Below are positions 1-7,120 of a stretch of 8,207 nucleotides of DNA, one piece after another (within the stretch, counting starts at the first letter, position 1; each line of letters starts with the position of its first letter). The position numbers were made by a program, and so were the translations under genes. The notes beneath the pieces were generated by a model that was not told the origin of the DNA, made no database searches, and worked only from the letters and a program-made list of their open reading frames with translations. This DNA is from Allobrachymonas sp. (GTDB lineage Bacteria > Pseudomonadota > Gammaproteobacteria > Burkholderiales > Burkholderiaceae_C), in contig JAGOGU010000055.1 of NCBI GenBank assembly GCA_017996515.1, positions 1-8,207 on the forward strand, given 5' to 3'.

Positions 1-278
1 CCATAACGCTGCACCGCATCAGCCACAGCCTGCGCAAAGCCATCGGCCTGTAGTCCCATCCAGGCCAAGCGGTTGTTGCGACAGTCAAACCGCTGCCAGG
101 CTGCGGGCAAGGCGGCGTCCAGCCCCGGCACGCTGCCTGTATAGGCGGGAAAGTCCACCGTATCGAAGGTACACGGCGCCAACGCGCTGCGCATTTGCAG
201 CAAATCATCCAGCAGCGCCTGCTTGCCGCTGCCCGAGCAGGTGGTGGCCGTGTAATGTCGCAAGAGAAGAGGTTTCAT
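1..278 (-). CDS. Beta-ketoacyl-ACP synthase, N-terminal part (3' end outside window)
   Basis: The first 92 residues of a protein read from the ATG at 278 to the window edge. It resembles the N-termini of ketosynthases in APE clusters: a Cys/Gly-rich opening (TATTCSGSGKQALLDDLL), LAPCTFDTVDFPAYTG (33-48), then FDCRNNRLAWMGLQADGF (64-81), where FDCRNNRLA matches the conserved FabB/FabF-like dimer/helix region ahead of the active-site domain. The catalytic Cys-His-His triad would lie beyond the window, so catalytic ketosynthase and chain-length-factor-like roles cannot be separated here. Position after the exporter and deacetylase corresponds to the apeO place as I recall it. The ATG shares ATGA with the upstream TGA (275-278) and has no good Shine-Dalgarno sequence, so translation probably depends on coupling to the deacetylase. 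Confidence 0.82.
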   Translation of the reverse strand, partial: MKPLLLRHYTATTCSGSGKQALLDDLLQMRSALAPCTFDTVDFPAYTGSVPGLDAALPAAWQRFDCRNNRLAWMGLQADGFAQAVADAVQRY

Positions 279-1201
279 GGTGTCGTGCGAGAAGGAGTCG
301 TGGTACTTGGCAAAACAGCCGCTTCCTGCATGGACTCTGCCGTCAGATCGGCTAGCCCTTGCCGCAGCGTAACCGCTTGCAAATGGCGCGCGCGCAGCGC
401 CTGCAGCAGATCCGGCAACACGGCCAGCGCCACCGGCTCGCCCTGCGCCGTGCGAGCGGCATGCCCATCGTGCAGCAGCAGAATATCACCTGCGGCCAAT
501 TGGCGCAGCAAGCGCTGGCGCACCGTCTCGGCATCGCCGCAACGGGTATCGAAGCCGCGCCGCGTCCACATCACCAGATGCAGCCCCGTGCGCGCCAATA
601 CCCGATCCAGCAAGGGATTGCGAAACCCCGCTGTGGGGCGAAAAAACCGCGGCCAGCTACCCGTAAGAGCCTGCACCGCGTGTTGCAGGCGCATGATGTC
701 TTGCCGCATGCGCTTGCCGCCCCAAAAAGCAAAGAACGAAGAATGTGCATGGCTGTGGTTTTCGATGCTGTGGCCGCGCGCGGCAATTTCGCGCAACAGA
801 TCGGGGTATTGCTGCACGGCGGTGCCGATACAGAAGAAACTGGCTTTGGCCTGGTAACGATCCAGCACATCCAGCACCTGCGGCGTAACAACCGGATCAG
901 GCCCATCGTCAAACGTCAGCGCGACCCAGCCCTGGGTCACAGCCGATGCGGGCAGGCGTGTAACCGCCTTGCCCAACCAGGACGAACGCGGCACAAACAC
1001 CAGCGCCACGATCAGCGCATGGTTCAGTGCCACAGCCAGCAGGCACCAAAGCCACAAAGTGGGCCGCCACAGCACCAGCAGCAACAGCGCCGCATGCAGC
1101 ACCACACTGCCAACAAGCAGCGGCACAGGCCGCCAGCTGCGCGCCGTGGGCATGCTGGCATGCGTCTCTATCGGTTGCTGCACTTGTTCTTGCCCTTGCA
1201 T
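275..1201 (-). CDS. Membrane-anchored polysaccharide deacetylase (NodB/CE4 family)
   Basis: Predicted zinc-dependent carbohydrate deacetylase of 308 residues. Two N-terminal hydrophobic segments (about 26-46 and 49-70) would anchor it in the inner membrane, followed by a NodB homology domain (about 91-285). All main CE4 motifs are present: TFDDGPDP (96-103; D98 as likely base, D99 as metal ligand), HSHAH (149-153; H149 and H153 as zinc ligands), FRPTAG (187-192) and ILLLHDGH (240-247; H244). An intact active site argues for a working enzyme removing acetyl groups from an N- or O-acetylated sugar. With two membrane spans, whether the catalytic domain faces cytoplasm or periplasm is unresolved. 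It starts one base after the exporter TGA and its own TGA overlaps the ketosynthase ATG by 4 bases, so it is tightly coupled to the pathway. I infer that it modifies a saccharide in the aryl-polyene lipid; a role in an unrelated surface polymer is possible. The C-terminal tail (289-308) is Ser/Thr-rich and looks unstructured. Confidence 0.92.
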   Translation of the reverse strand: MQGQEQVQQPIETHASMPTARSWRPVPLLVGSVVLHAALLLLVLWRPTLWLWCLLAVALNHALIVALVFVPRSSWLGKAVTRLPASAVTQGWVALTFDDGPDPVVTPQVLDVLDRYQAKASFFCIGTAVQQYPDLLREIAARGHSIENHSHAHSSFFAFWGGKRMRQDIMRLQHAVQALTGSWPRFFRPTAGFRNPLLDRVLARTGLHLVMWTRRGFDTRCGDAETVRQRLLRQLAAGDILLLHDGHAARTAQGEPVALAVLPDLLQALRARHLQAVTLRQGLADLTAESMQEAAVLPSTTTPSRTTP

Positions 1202-1202
1202 A

Positions 1203-3617
1203 TCACTCCTTGCCGGCATTTGCCGTACCGCCGCTGGCAGCAATGGCCGCCAAGACCAGCGCCAGCATGGCGCCGGGAGCGACCGTGCGACCGATGGCAT
1301 TGAGTACCGGAAACTGCGAAAACGCCAGCATCCCAAAGCCGCACACCGTGGTCAGATTGGCTGCCAGAAGCGACAGCAGGGTCAGCGTCTGGCGGTCGTC
1401 GCTGAGGTCGTAGCGATCAAAAAACAGGGTGTAGTTCGAGCCCACCGCCACCACCAGCAGCAAGCCGATGAAGTGCATCAGCGTCAATTGCTGCCCGGCC
1501 AGCAACAGACCGGCCACCACGACCAACTCCGCCACCAGCAAAGGCAACAGCACCCGCACCATGCGCCGCACACTGCGTAATGTCAATGCCAGCAGCATCA
1601 AAATGGCCAGCAGGCTCACCAAGGCCATATACAGCGCCCGCTGAAAATAGCGCTCGTACAGCTCTGCGGTTTCTTGGCCAATGTCGATGAACAGCACCTC
1701 GTCGCTGCCAGCCTGTGCCAAGCCCGCGGCTGCCAGCGCCTGCTGCACGGCTGCACCATTCACGCTTTGCGGATTGCCTTCGGCATCGTTCAGGCCACGC
1801 ACAGGCAGCAAGGCCGTTGCATGCGTGGCGTGCTGCTGCAACATGGCCTCCAGCGCCAAGGCCATGGCCGTTCCTTGCAACGATTGCCGTGTCAACAGCG
1901 GCTTTTCGCGCGCTTGCGCAACATCCTGCACAAAGGGCTGCAACACCGCCGCATCCACCGGCAGCCCTTGCACTGCCTGCTGCATCCGCTGCTGCAACAC
2001 ATCGGCAGGCGGCAGCGCTTGCAAGCGGCTGCGCTGCGTGGCATCGCTGGGCAAAAAGCGCGTAGGCGTTTCAAAGCCGGCGATCACACCTTGTGCTGTC
2101 AATTGCTGCAACACACCCGATGCCCGCTCGGCCTTTTGCAAGACCGCCTGCAAATCGGGCGCTGTAATGACCACCAACGCTGTGGTATCCGGGTTGCCCA
2201 GGTCGCGACGCAAGGCTGCATCCAGCGCCTGCGCTTCTTGAGAGACAGGGTTGAGCGCATCCAGTCTCTTGTTCCAGATATGGCCCTTGTGCCACACGTT
2301 GTACCCGATCACCAGGCTGGCGCCCAACAGCAACACCCACATCGCAAACCGCACACGCTGCGCTTGTGCAAGCAGGCCTGCCAGCCAGGCGCCGACATGA
2401 TGGGCATGACTCCAATTCACTGCCGGCACGGGAATGCGCGGCAGCACAAAACGCGTCACCAATGCAGCCACACTCAAACCGAAAATGGAATACACCCCCA
2501 GTTGCGACAGGCCCGGGAAACCGGCAAAAATCAGCGTCGAGACACCGCAAACCGATGTCAGCAACCCTAGACGAATGGTGGGCCAGAAACGGTGACGCCA
2601 CTCATCGGACGACAAACCGCCCTGCGCCCCGCCCCGGGCAGACTGGATGAAGTAGTAAATACTGTAATCAATGGCCTCGCCAATCAATGTGGTGCCAAAC
2701 CCCATGGTGACGCCGTGTATCACGCCATAGAACAGGCTCACGGCCGTCATGCCCGCCAACACGCCCGAGAGCACAGGCAAAAAGCTCACCCCCACGGTGA
2801 TGGGCGAACGATACGCCCAAAGCAACAGAATGGTTACGGCGATGAAGCCCCCTATCGCCAGGCGCCCGGCTTCGCTGCGGATGGTGTTACTGGCCTCCAC
2901 CGCAAAAACCGGCGCGCCGGAAACCAGCAGTTGCACGGCACTCAACTCGGGCTGCTCAGCCTGTACCTGGCGAAAAGCCTGTTGCAATGCCACCAAAGTT
3001 TGTTCCTGCGCGGCCGTATCCGAGCCTGCAGCCGCCGTTTGCGCCATCAGCAAGGCACGCTGGCCATTGGATGACACCCACACATCGCCATCGGCCGGTT
3101 GCTCGCTCTGCGCCATTTGGCTGAACAGTTCCAGCACTTCACCCGTTGGATCGTGCGGAAAAATCTGCTTGAGCAACATGCCCGCTGGCGATGCCAGCGC
3201 CTGCACCGATTGGCCGATGGCATGCCGCAGCCCATCGACGCTGAAATGTTTCGCATCTACTGCAGGGCTGAGCGCATAGCGGTTCTCAAAAACGAATTTT
3301 TGATCGCGCTCAAACGCATCGCTTGCGCCATTGGCCACGATGGCAAAGCGCTTTGTGGTGCGCATTTTTTCGGCCAGCAATTGCGAGGCTTGGCTGCGTT
3401 GCTCGACCGTGCCGCCTTCCAGCCCCATGACCAGCATGCGCGACAGGCTGCCCTGCGTGATTTGATCCACCAGCAGCTGCTGCTGCTTGCTGGGGTTTTG
3501 CGGCAGAAAAGCGCCCATATCGGTCGTGAAGCTGCTGCGGGCAATCACCCCTACAGCCGCCAGCAAGCCCAGCGCCCACAACAGCACTGCCTTGTTTCGC
3601 CATGCAAATGCCATCAT
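1203..3617 (-). CDS. MMPL/RND-family exporter (COG4258-like)
   Basis: Inner-membrane transporter of 804 residues with the duplicated RND/MMPL fold: one transmembrane helix (about 9-26), a periplasmic domain (about 30-248), five helices (about 250-395), a second leading helix (about 423-440), a second periplasmic domain (about 445-655) and a final five helices (about 660-793). The first half keeps the proton-relay element GEAIDYSIYYF (313-323; D317-Y318 encoded near 2664-2669). The matching place in the second half reads AVGSNYTLFFDRY (724-736), with N728 instead of Asp. Length and arrangement fit the predicted exporters paired with LolA-like proteins in APE loci, and I infer export of the polyene-lipid conjugate from the inner membrane. 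The ATG at 3617 is followed at once by another ATG; GAGG lies 11 bases upstream, a weak site. An in-frame TGA upstream rules out a longer start. The TGA stop is one base before the deacetylase ATG. Confidence 0.94.
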   Translation of the reverse strand: MMAFAWRNKAVLLWALGLLAAVGVIARSSFTTDMGAFLPQNPSKQQQLLVDQITQGSLSRMLVMGLEGGTVEQRSQASQLLAEKMRTTKRFAIVANGASDAFERDQKFVFENRYALSPAVDAKHFSVDGLRHAIGQSVQALASPAGMLLKQIFPHDPTGEVLELFSQMAQSEQPADGDVWVSSNGQRALLMAQTAAAGSDTAAQEQTLVALQQAFRQVQAEQPELSAVQLLVSGAPVFAVEASNTIRSEAGRLAIGGFIAVTILLLWAYRSPITVGVSFLPVLSGVLAGMTAVSLFYGVIHGVTMGFGTTLIGEAIDYSIYYFIQSARGGAQGGLSSDEWRHRFWPTIRLGLLTSVCGVSTLIFAGFPGLSQLGVYSIFGLSVAALVTRFVLPRIPVPAVNWSHAHHVGAWLAGLLAQAQRVRFAMWVLLLGASLVIGYNVWHKGHIWNKRLDALNPVSQEAQALDAALRRDLGNPDTTALVVITAPDLQAVLQKAERASGVLQQLTAQGVIAGFETPTRFLPSDATQRSRLQALPPADVLQQRMQQAVQGLPVDAAVLQPFVQDVAQAREKPLLTRQSLQGTAMALALEAMLQQHATHATALLPVRGLNDAEGNPQSVNGAAVQQALAAAGLAQAGSDEVLFIDIGQETAELYERYFQRALYMALVSLLAILMLLALTLRSVRRMVRVLLPLLVAELVVVAGLLLAGQQLTLMHFIGLLLVVAVGSNYTLFFDRYDLSDDRQTLTLLSLLAANLTTVCGFGMLAFSQFPVLNAIGRTVAPGAMLALVLAAIAASGGTANAGKE
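1206..1211 (-). promoter_or_regulatory. Ribosome binding site of the deacetylase, inside the end of the exporter gene
   Basis: A perfect AAGGAG, read on the minus strand, is formed by the last two sense codons of the exporter (Lys-Glu), immediately before its TGA. It lies four bases before the ATG at 1201 and fixes that start despite in-frame ATGs upstream at 1219, 1300 and 1336. Confidence 0.75.
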
Positions 3618-3662
3618 CGCGTGTCTTGCCTCACTTGATCTTCAGCCAGCCCCAGGCTGCTG

Positions 3663-4277
3663 TTACTGATTCGACAGAGGTTCCACCACCATCACGGAGC
3701 GGTCACCATCGGCCTGCAAATACTCGATGCTTTTGAGCTGCTGCTGGTCGCCCGTGGCAACGATTTTGCTGACGATGTCGCGCACTTTCTTGTCTTTGGG
3801 TACCAGGGTCAGGGTCCACTTGCTGGCCTTGCCTTCGAGCTGGTAGTCGTAATTGCGCTCCAGCGTGCCCGCATCGCCTTTGAGCAAGCCGGCAATGGCA
3901 TCAACAAAAGCGGCTGCCTGCGGCTGCTTGCTGAGCAGCATGCGGTATTTGCGCCCGTCTTTTTCCATGTACAGCCGGTCGCCGTCAACGCGCATCAGGT
4001 CGGCAGCAGGTTCCAGCGTTTTTTTCTCGAACAGATCGGGCGCCACATAGCGCACTTCACCGCTGGATCGCAACGGCTGCTTCAGCACGGCCAGATGGCG
4101 GGTCTCTACGAACTTGCCGTGCCGCTCCTTGTATTTGCCCAGGTTCTGCATCAGCGTCGCCATATCGAATGCCCATGCACGCGGCGCAACAGACAGCAGC
4201 ACCAGCGCGCACGCGCCCACCATCCAGACGCGCCATTCGCGCATGCCACGCACATCACAATCATTTGGTCGAAACAT
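3663..4277 (-). CDS. LolA-like outer-membrane lipoprotein carrier protein
   Basis: Periplasmic protein of 204 residues resembling LolA-type carriers, placed directly before an MMPL exporter as in APE clusters. An N-terminal export signal is visible: basic residues up to R16, a hydrophobic core at about 18-31, and a probable signal peptidase I site after AWA (34-36), giving mature FDMATL. The mature part has the LolA-like pattern of a short helix followed by alternating strands: GKFVETRHLAVLKQPLRSSG (54-73), RYVAPDLFEKKT (76-87), DRLYMEKDGRKYRML (100-114), then a helix around 121-134 and strands around 142-159. There is no lipobox cysteine at the cleavage site, so it should be soluble. It probably ferries a lipid conjugate or lipoprotein across the periplasm after export. 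The start at 4277 leaves a 46-base gap after the acyltransferase; an ATG at 4244 would give 193 residues and a shorter n-region. Confidence 0.88.
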   Translation of the reverse strand: MFRPNDCDVRGMREWRVWMVGACALVLLSVAPRAWAFDMATLMQNLGKYKERHGKFVETRHLAVLKQPLRSSGEVRYVAPDLFEKKTLEPAADLMRVDGDRLYMEKDGRKYRMLLSKQPQAAAFVDAIAGLLKGDAGTLERNYDYQLEGKASKWTLTLVPKDKKVRDIVSKIVATGDQQQLKSIEYLQADGDRSVMVVEPLSNQ

Positions 4278-4286
4278 GAGGAAAAG

Positions 4287-4293
4287 CCCTTTC
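4287..4293 (-). promoter_or_regulatory. Probable ribosome binding site deciding the LolA-like start
   Basis: GAAAGGG on the minus strand lies nine bases upstream of the ATG at 4277. It favours that start over the internal ATG at 4244, which has no clear Shine-Dalgarno sequence, although the latter would give a more typical signal peptide. Confidence 0.45.
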
Positions 4294-4323
4294 AAAAAAC
4301 AGACTGGTGCCGGCACGCGCGCA

Positions 4324-5265
4324 TCAGCGCTCGGAGGCCGCTTGCCAGAAATCGAAAAAATTGAACCAATTATGGGGATAGCGGTGGCACATCGCCTCGA
4401 GTTGCTGCACAAAAGCCTGCTGCACGTGAGCCATGCGCTGCGCCCGCTCTTCGCGCGGACAGTCGCCAAAATCTCCCAACACATGGGCGTGTATCTGGTA
4501 GTGCCTGCCCTGCACATACGCGCCCGCCAAAAACAGTACCGGGCAACCCAACATGGCCGCCAGGCGCATCGGCCCAGTCGGGAAGCGCGCCTCTTTGCCC
4601 AGAAAAGGCAGCGCCACCGTTTCATCTGCTGCGAATGTGCGATCGGCCAACATGCCCAGCCAGTGCCCCTGCATCAGCTTTTCTTGCGCCTGCAACATCG
4701 AATCCACCCGATTCAAGGCAATCACGTGCACAGGCGCTTGCGGATTGATGGCCGCCAGAATCGCATTGAGCTTGTCGGCATTGTCACCATACATCAGCAT
4801 GTACACCGTTTGCCCGTTTTGCGCGCTCAGCGCTTTGAGCATTTCGAAGCTGCCAAAATGCGCGCCCCAAATCACCACGCCATCAGCGCTCTGCAAAGCC
4901 CGCTCGATAACCGCACGGTCGCTGGCGTCCAGCCGCACATCAAACTGCCCGTGCTGGCCATCGAGCAAAAAAATCCTGTCGTGTATCACGCTGGAAAAGG
5001 CAAAAAAATGGCGATACAGCTCGCCCCAGCGTGCGCGGCGCTGCCAAAGCTGCTGGTAATACAGTTGCAAGGCCGCACGCGCTTTGGGCGAAAACAACAA
5101 AAAATACAGCGCAATGCCACGCAGCAGCACACGGCTGATGCGGCGCCCCAGCAGCAGCGAAAACCACACCATGAAACGCACCACGGGGCGCTGGCTGCGC
5201 TCCTTGCGTTGCGTCCATTCGGTTTGTGCAGCGTGCGCGGATTGACTCAGCATTTTTTCCATCAT
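4324..5265 (-). CDS. LpxL/HtrB-like lysophospholipid acyltransferase (LPLAT family)
   Basis: Inner-membrane-associated acyltransferase of 313 residues, related to the lipid A acyltransferases LpxL/HtrB and to the acyltransferases of APE clusters. The catalytic HX4E motif is visible as GAHFGSFEML (134-143; H136 and E141). Downstream family elements are GMLADRT (204-210) and FPTGPMRLA (228-236). A basic N-terminus and a hydrophobic segment at about 31-59 suggest membrane anchoring or peripheral association. It probably transfers an ACP-bound acyl or polyene chain to a lipid or sugar acceptor; the substrate cannot be read from the sequence. The ATG at 5265 lies 4 bases after the upstream TAA, with GGAG about 10 bases and AAAGG 1 base before it; ATGs at 5262 and 5253 are possible. 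Starting further upstream at 5310 would overlap the ligase by 41 bases and adds residues unlike the family. No glycosyltransferase domain is fused to it, unlike the APE acyltransferase/glycosyltransferase proteins I recall. Confidence 0.92.
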   Translation of the reverse strand: MMEKMLSQSAHAAQTEWTQRKERSQRPVVRFMVWFSLLLGRRISRVLLRGIALYFLLFSPKARAALQLYYQQLWQRRARWGELYRHFFAFSSVIHDRIFLLDGQHGQFDVRLDASDRAVIERALQSADGVVIWGAHFGSFEMLKALSAQNGQTVYMLMYGDNADKLNAILAAINPQAPVHVIALNRVDSMLQAQEKLMQGHWLGMLADRTFAADETVALPFLGKEARFPTGPMRLAAMLGCPVLFLAGAYVQGRHYQIHAHVLGDFGDCPREERAQRMAHVQQAFVQQLEAMCHRYPHNWFNFFDFWQAASER

Positions 5266-5269
5266 GCCT

Positions 5270-7120
5270 TTACTGCTCCGCACCACTGAATGCCAGTTGC
5301 ACCACGCCATTCATCACAGTCTCTTGATCACGCAGCACACGCAAGGCCCACGCCTGCGTTTGCTCCTTGCCCATCGGCATGGGTTTGGGTTCAATCACCA
5401 TCTCCAGCACATCGCCCGGATGGCAGGTTTGCAAAAATTTGGCCGATTGCACGCTCCAACGCCCGTTCGGATACTGCGCCTGCTGGCGGCACAAATCCAG
5501 ACCGTGCTGCAGCAGCACCGCGCCTGGCAGAACCGGATGGCCGGGGAAGTGCCCATCAAATGCCGGATGTTGCATGGGAACCTGCCAGCGCTTGGCGCGG
5601 GTGGTTGCCGGCGCTGACGGTGCCGCGGATGATGTTGTTTGCGTTTCCGTTGGCATGGCCTTTTTTTGCACAGCCGCCATATGCTGCTCATACATCGCCT
5701 GCAAAATTGCTTGCGGCAGTTTGCCAGTGGCGTTGCGCGGTAGCTGGTCCACCACGATCAGCGGCCTGGGCAAAAAAACGGCATCGATGTGTTGCCGCAA
5801 CTGCTCCATCAGTTCTTCGGCCTGCATGCCCGGCGCGCACGCTATCAAGCACAGACGCTGCACATGGCTGTTCACCGCACCTGCCACATCGTTTTGCTGC
5901 GGCATGTTCGGCAAGAAAAAAGCGCCGTCCTCAATCGCATCCATCCGTGCCAACACGCTGTTCAGATAGCACAGCGACGAGCGCTTGCCCGCGATATTGA
6001 CCATATCGGCCGAGCGCCCATGCAGCACGAAGCGGCGCGCATCCACAAGCTCGATCATGTCAGACAACGCAATACGCCCTTCCAGATGACCGCCGCTGGC
6101 GATGGTGCGCTCATCCTGCTGCTCCAGAGCCACGCCCGGAAACAGCGTCCAGGCCACATCTTGCGTCGGCTGGCGCACGGCGATCTGGCCTGTTTCCGTG
6201 CTGCCGTAAATTTCGAAAAGAGGCGCTTGCAATGCAGATTCGGCTTTGCGCGCCAGCTCCAGCGACAAGGGAGCGGTGGCACACAAAATACGTTCAACAC
6301 CGGCAAAGGCTACGCCTGCATCCGTCAAGGCCTTCAAATGCACGGGCGTGGTCACCAGCATGCGCGGCGCGGGCGCATCCGCCAGCGCGTCTGCCACGTC
6401 GGCAGGGTAAAAAGGCCGTTCACGCCACAGGCTGTGCCCGGCCACCAGCGCCTGCAACACAACCGACTCAAAGCCATACATATGCTGCGAGGGCACCGTG
6501 CCCACCAAACACCATGTAGCCACCCACTCAGTCTGTTCTAACGGTTCAGACAGGCCCAACAGCTGGGCTTCGGCACGCACATTGCAGCACAGCTTGCCCC
6601 AGGTTTTGGCATGGCCCACGGGCGTGCCGGTAGAGCCGGATGTGAACACGCGCGCCACCACCTGCGTGGCGGGGATGGACGGAATGTGCGCATCTGCATC
6701 CACATCCGCCCCGGCTGATGCGCGCTGCAAGCTTTCGGCCACATGTAAACAGGGTAAGCGGCTGCCTGCCGGCAGATCGGGCAAGGCGCCATCGTGCAGG
6801 CAAACAGCATCCGGCGCGTGCTGCTGCAATTGATCCCAGGCGGCAGGTGTGAGTGAAGAAGGTTGCAGGCTGACTTTGCCTCCCAGCAAGCACGCCCCCA
6901 AGCCCAGCAGAAAATGGTAGCGGTCTTCGCAAATATTGACGATGTGCCCGCTTTGTTTGGGCAGGCACGCCAGCAAGCGGCGCACATCCCGCAGCCATTG
7001 CCGCACCGTTATCGCGCCGTGCTTGCCATGCACCAGCACCGATTGCAGGCTGGCATGCCCGCAAACCGGCGCTTGCCCCTGCTGTATGCAAAGGTTGTTC
7101 ATCGTGCGCTGTTGCGTCAT
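5270..7120 (-). CDS. Acyl-AMP ligase fused to a C-terminal ApeI/FabZ-like hotdog dehydratase domain
   Basis: A two-domain cytoplasmic enzyme of 616 residues. Residues 1-485 form an ANL-superfamily adenylating enzyme. The P-loop is TSGSTGTPVGHAKTW (160-174), the aromatic/Mg motif is IYGSTETG (304-311), the hinge region is GRSADMVNIAGKR (368-380), and the C-terminal lysine motif is NATGKLP (463-469, K467). By analogy with ApeH it should activate an aryl acid such as 4-hydroxybenzoate or a related starter and load it on the ACP. A Ser/Thr/Ala/Pro-rich linker (about 488-510) joins a hotdog domain (511-616). That domain carries HPAFDGHFPGHPVLPG (518-533), the FabA/FabZ-type active-site loop with candidate catalytic H524, and should dehydrate 3-hydroxyacyl-ACP intermediates. 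These activities are usually encoded by separate apeH and apeI genes. The usual P-loop lysine right after TGxP is replaced by V168, with K172 nearby; I believe this is typical of APE ligases. The gene overlaps the previous stop by 4 bases and ends (TAA) 4 bases before the acyltransferase start. No frameshift is visible, so the fusion appears genuine. Confidence 0.93.
   Translation of the reverse strand: MTQQRTMNNLCIQQGQAPVCGHASLQSVLVHGKHGAITVRQWLRDVRRLLACLPKQSGHIVNICEDRYHFLLGLGACLLGGKVSLQPSSLTPAAWDQLQQHAPDAVCLHDGALPDLPAGSRLPCLHVAESLQRASAGADVDADAHIPSIPATQVVARVFTSGSTGTPVGHAKTWGKLCCNVRAEAQLLGLSEPLEQTEWVATWCLVGTVPSQHMYGFESVVLQALVAGHSLWRERPFYPADVADALADAPAPRMLVTTPVHLKALTDAGVAFAGVERILCATAPLSLELARKAESALQAPLFEIYGSTETGQIAVRQPTQDVAWTLFPGVALEQQDERTIASGGHLEGRIALSDMIELVDARRFVLHGRSADMVNIAGKRSSLCYLNSVLARMDAIEDGAFFLPNMPQQNDVAGAVNSHVQRLCLIACAPGMQAEELMEQLRQHIDAVFLPRPLIVVDQLPRNATGKLPQAILQAMYEQHMAAVQKKAMPTETQTTSSAAPSAPATTRAKRWQVPMQHPAFDGHFPGHPVLPGAVLLQHGLDLCRQQAQYPNGRWSVQSAKFLQTCHPGDVLEMVIEPKPMPMGKEQTQAWALRVLRDQETVMNGVVQLAFSGAEQ

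Noticed and set aside
359..1303. Long plus-strand open frame (314 residues) opposite the deacetylase
   Set aside because: Gln/His/Arg-rich composition without domain motifs, lying antisense to a gene with a complete CE4 motif set; a by-product of high G+C codon use.
1202..1336. Longer deacetylase start at 1336
   Set aside because: The extra 45 residues lie within the exporter gene and are Arg/Trp/Pro-rich; a perfect AAGGAG precedes the ATG at 1201.
1674..2570. Plus-strand open frame of 298 residues opposite the exporter
   Set aside because: Composition is low-complexity Gln/His/Arg/Cys, no recognisable family, fully inside a convincing exporter gene on the other strand.
3618..3662. Possible internal promoter between the LolA-like and exporter genes
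   Set aside because: Only 45 bases with no convincing -35/-10 pair; simple intergenic spacing inside the operon explains it.
4307..4316. Palindrome GTGCCGGCAC followed (minus strand) by a short T run, as a possible terminator
   Set aside because: A 10-base palindrome with no loop cannot form a stable hairpin, and the following T run is separated by six bases and sits within the operon just before a coding start.
4278..4625. N-terminal extension of the LolA-like gene up to 4625
   Set aside because: It would overlap the acyltransferase gene in another frame, is Arg/Cys/Trp-rich, and would place the signal peptide in the middle of the protein.
4114..5289. Plus-strand open frame of 391 residues opposite the acyltransferase and LolA-like gene
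   Set aside because: It spans two real minus-strand genes and their junction, and has no domain signature.
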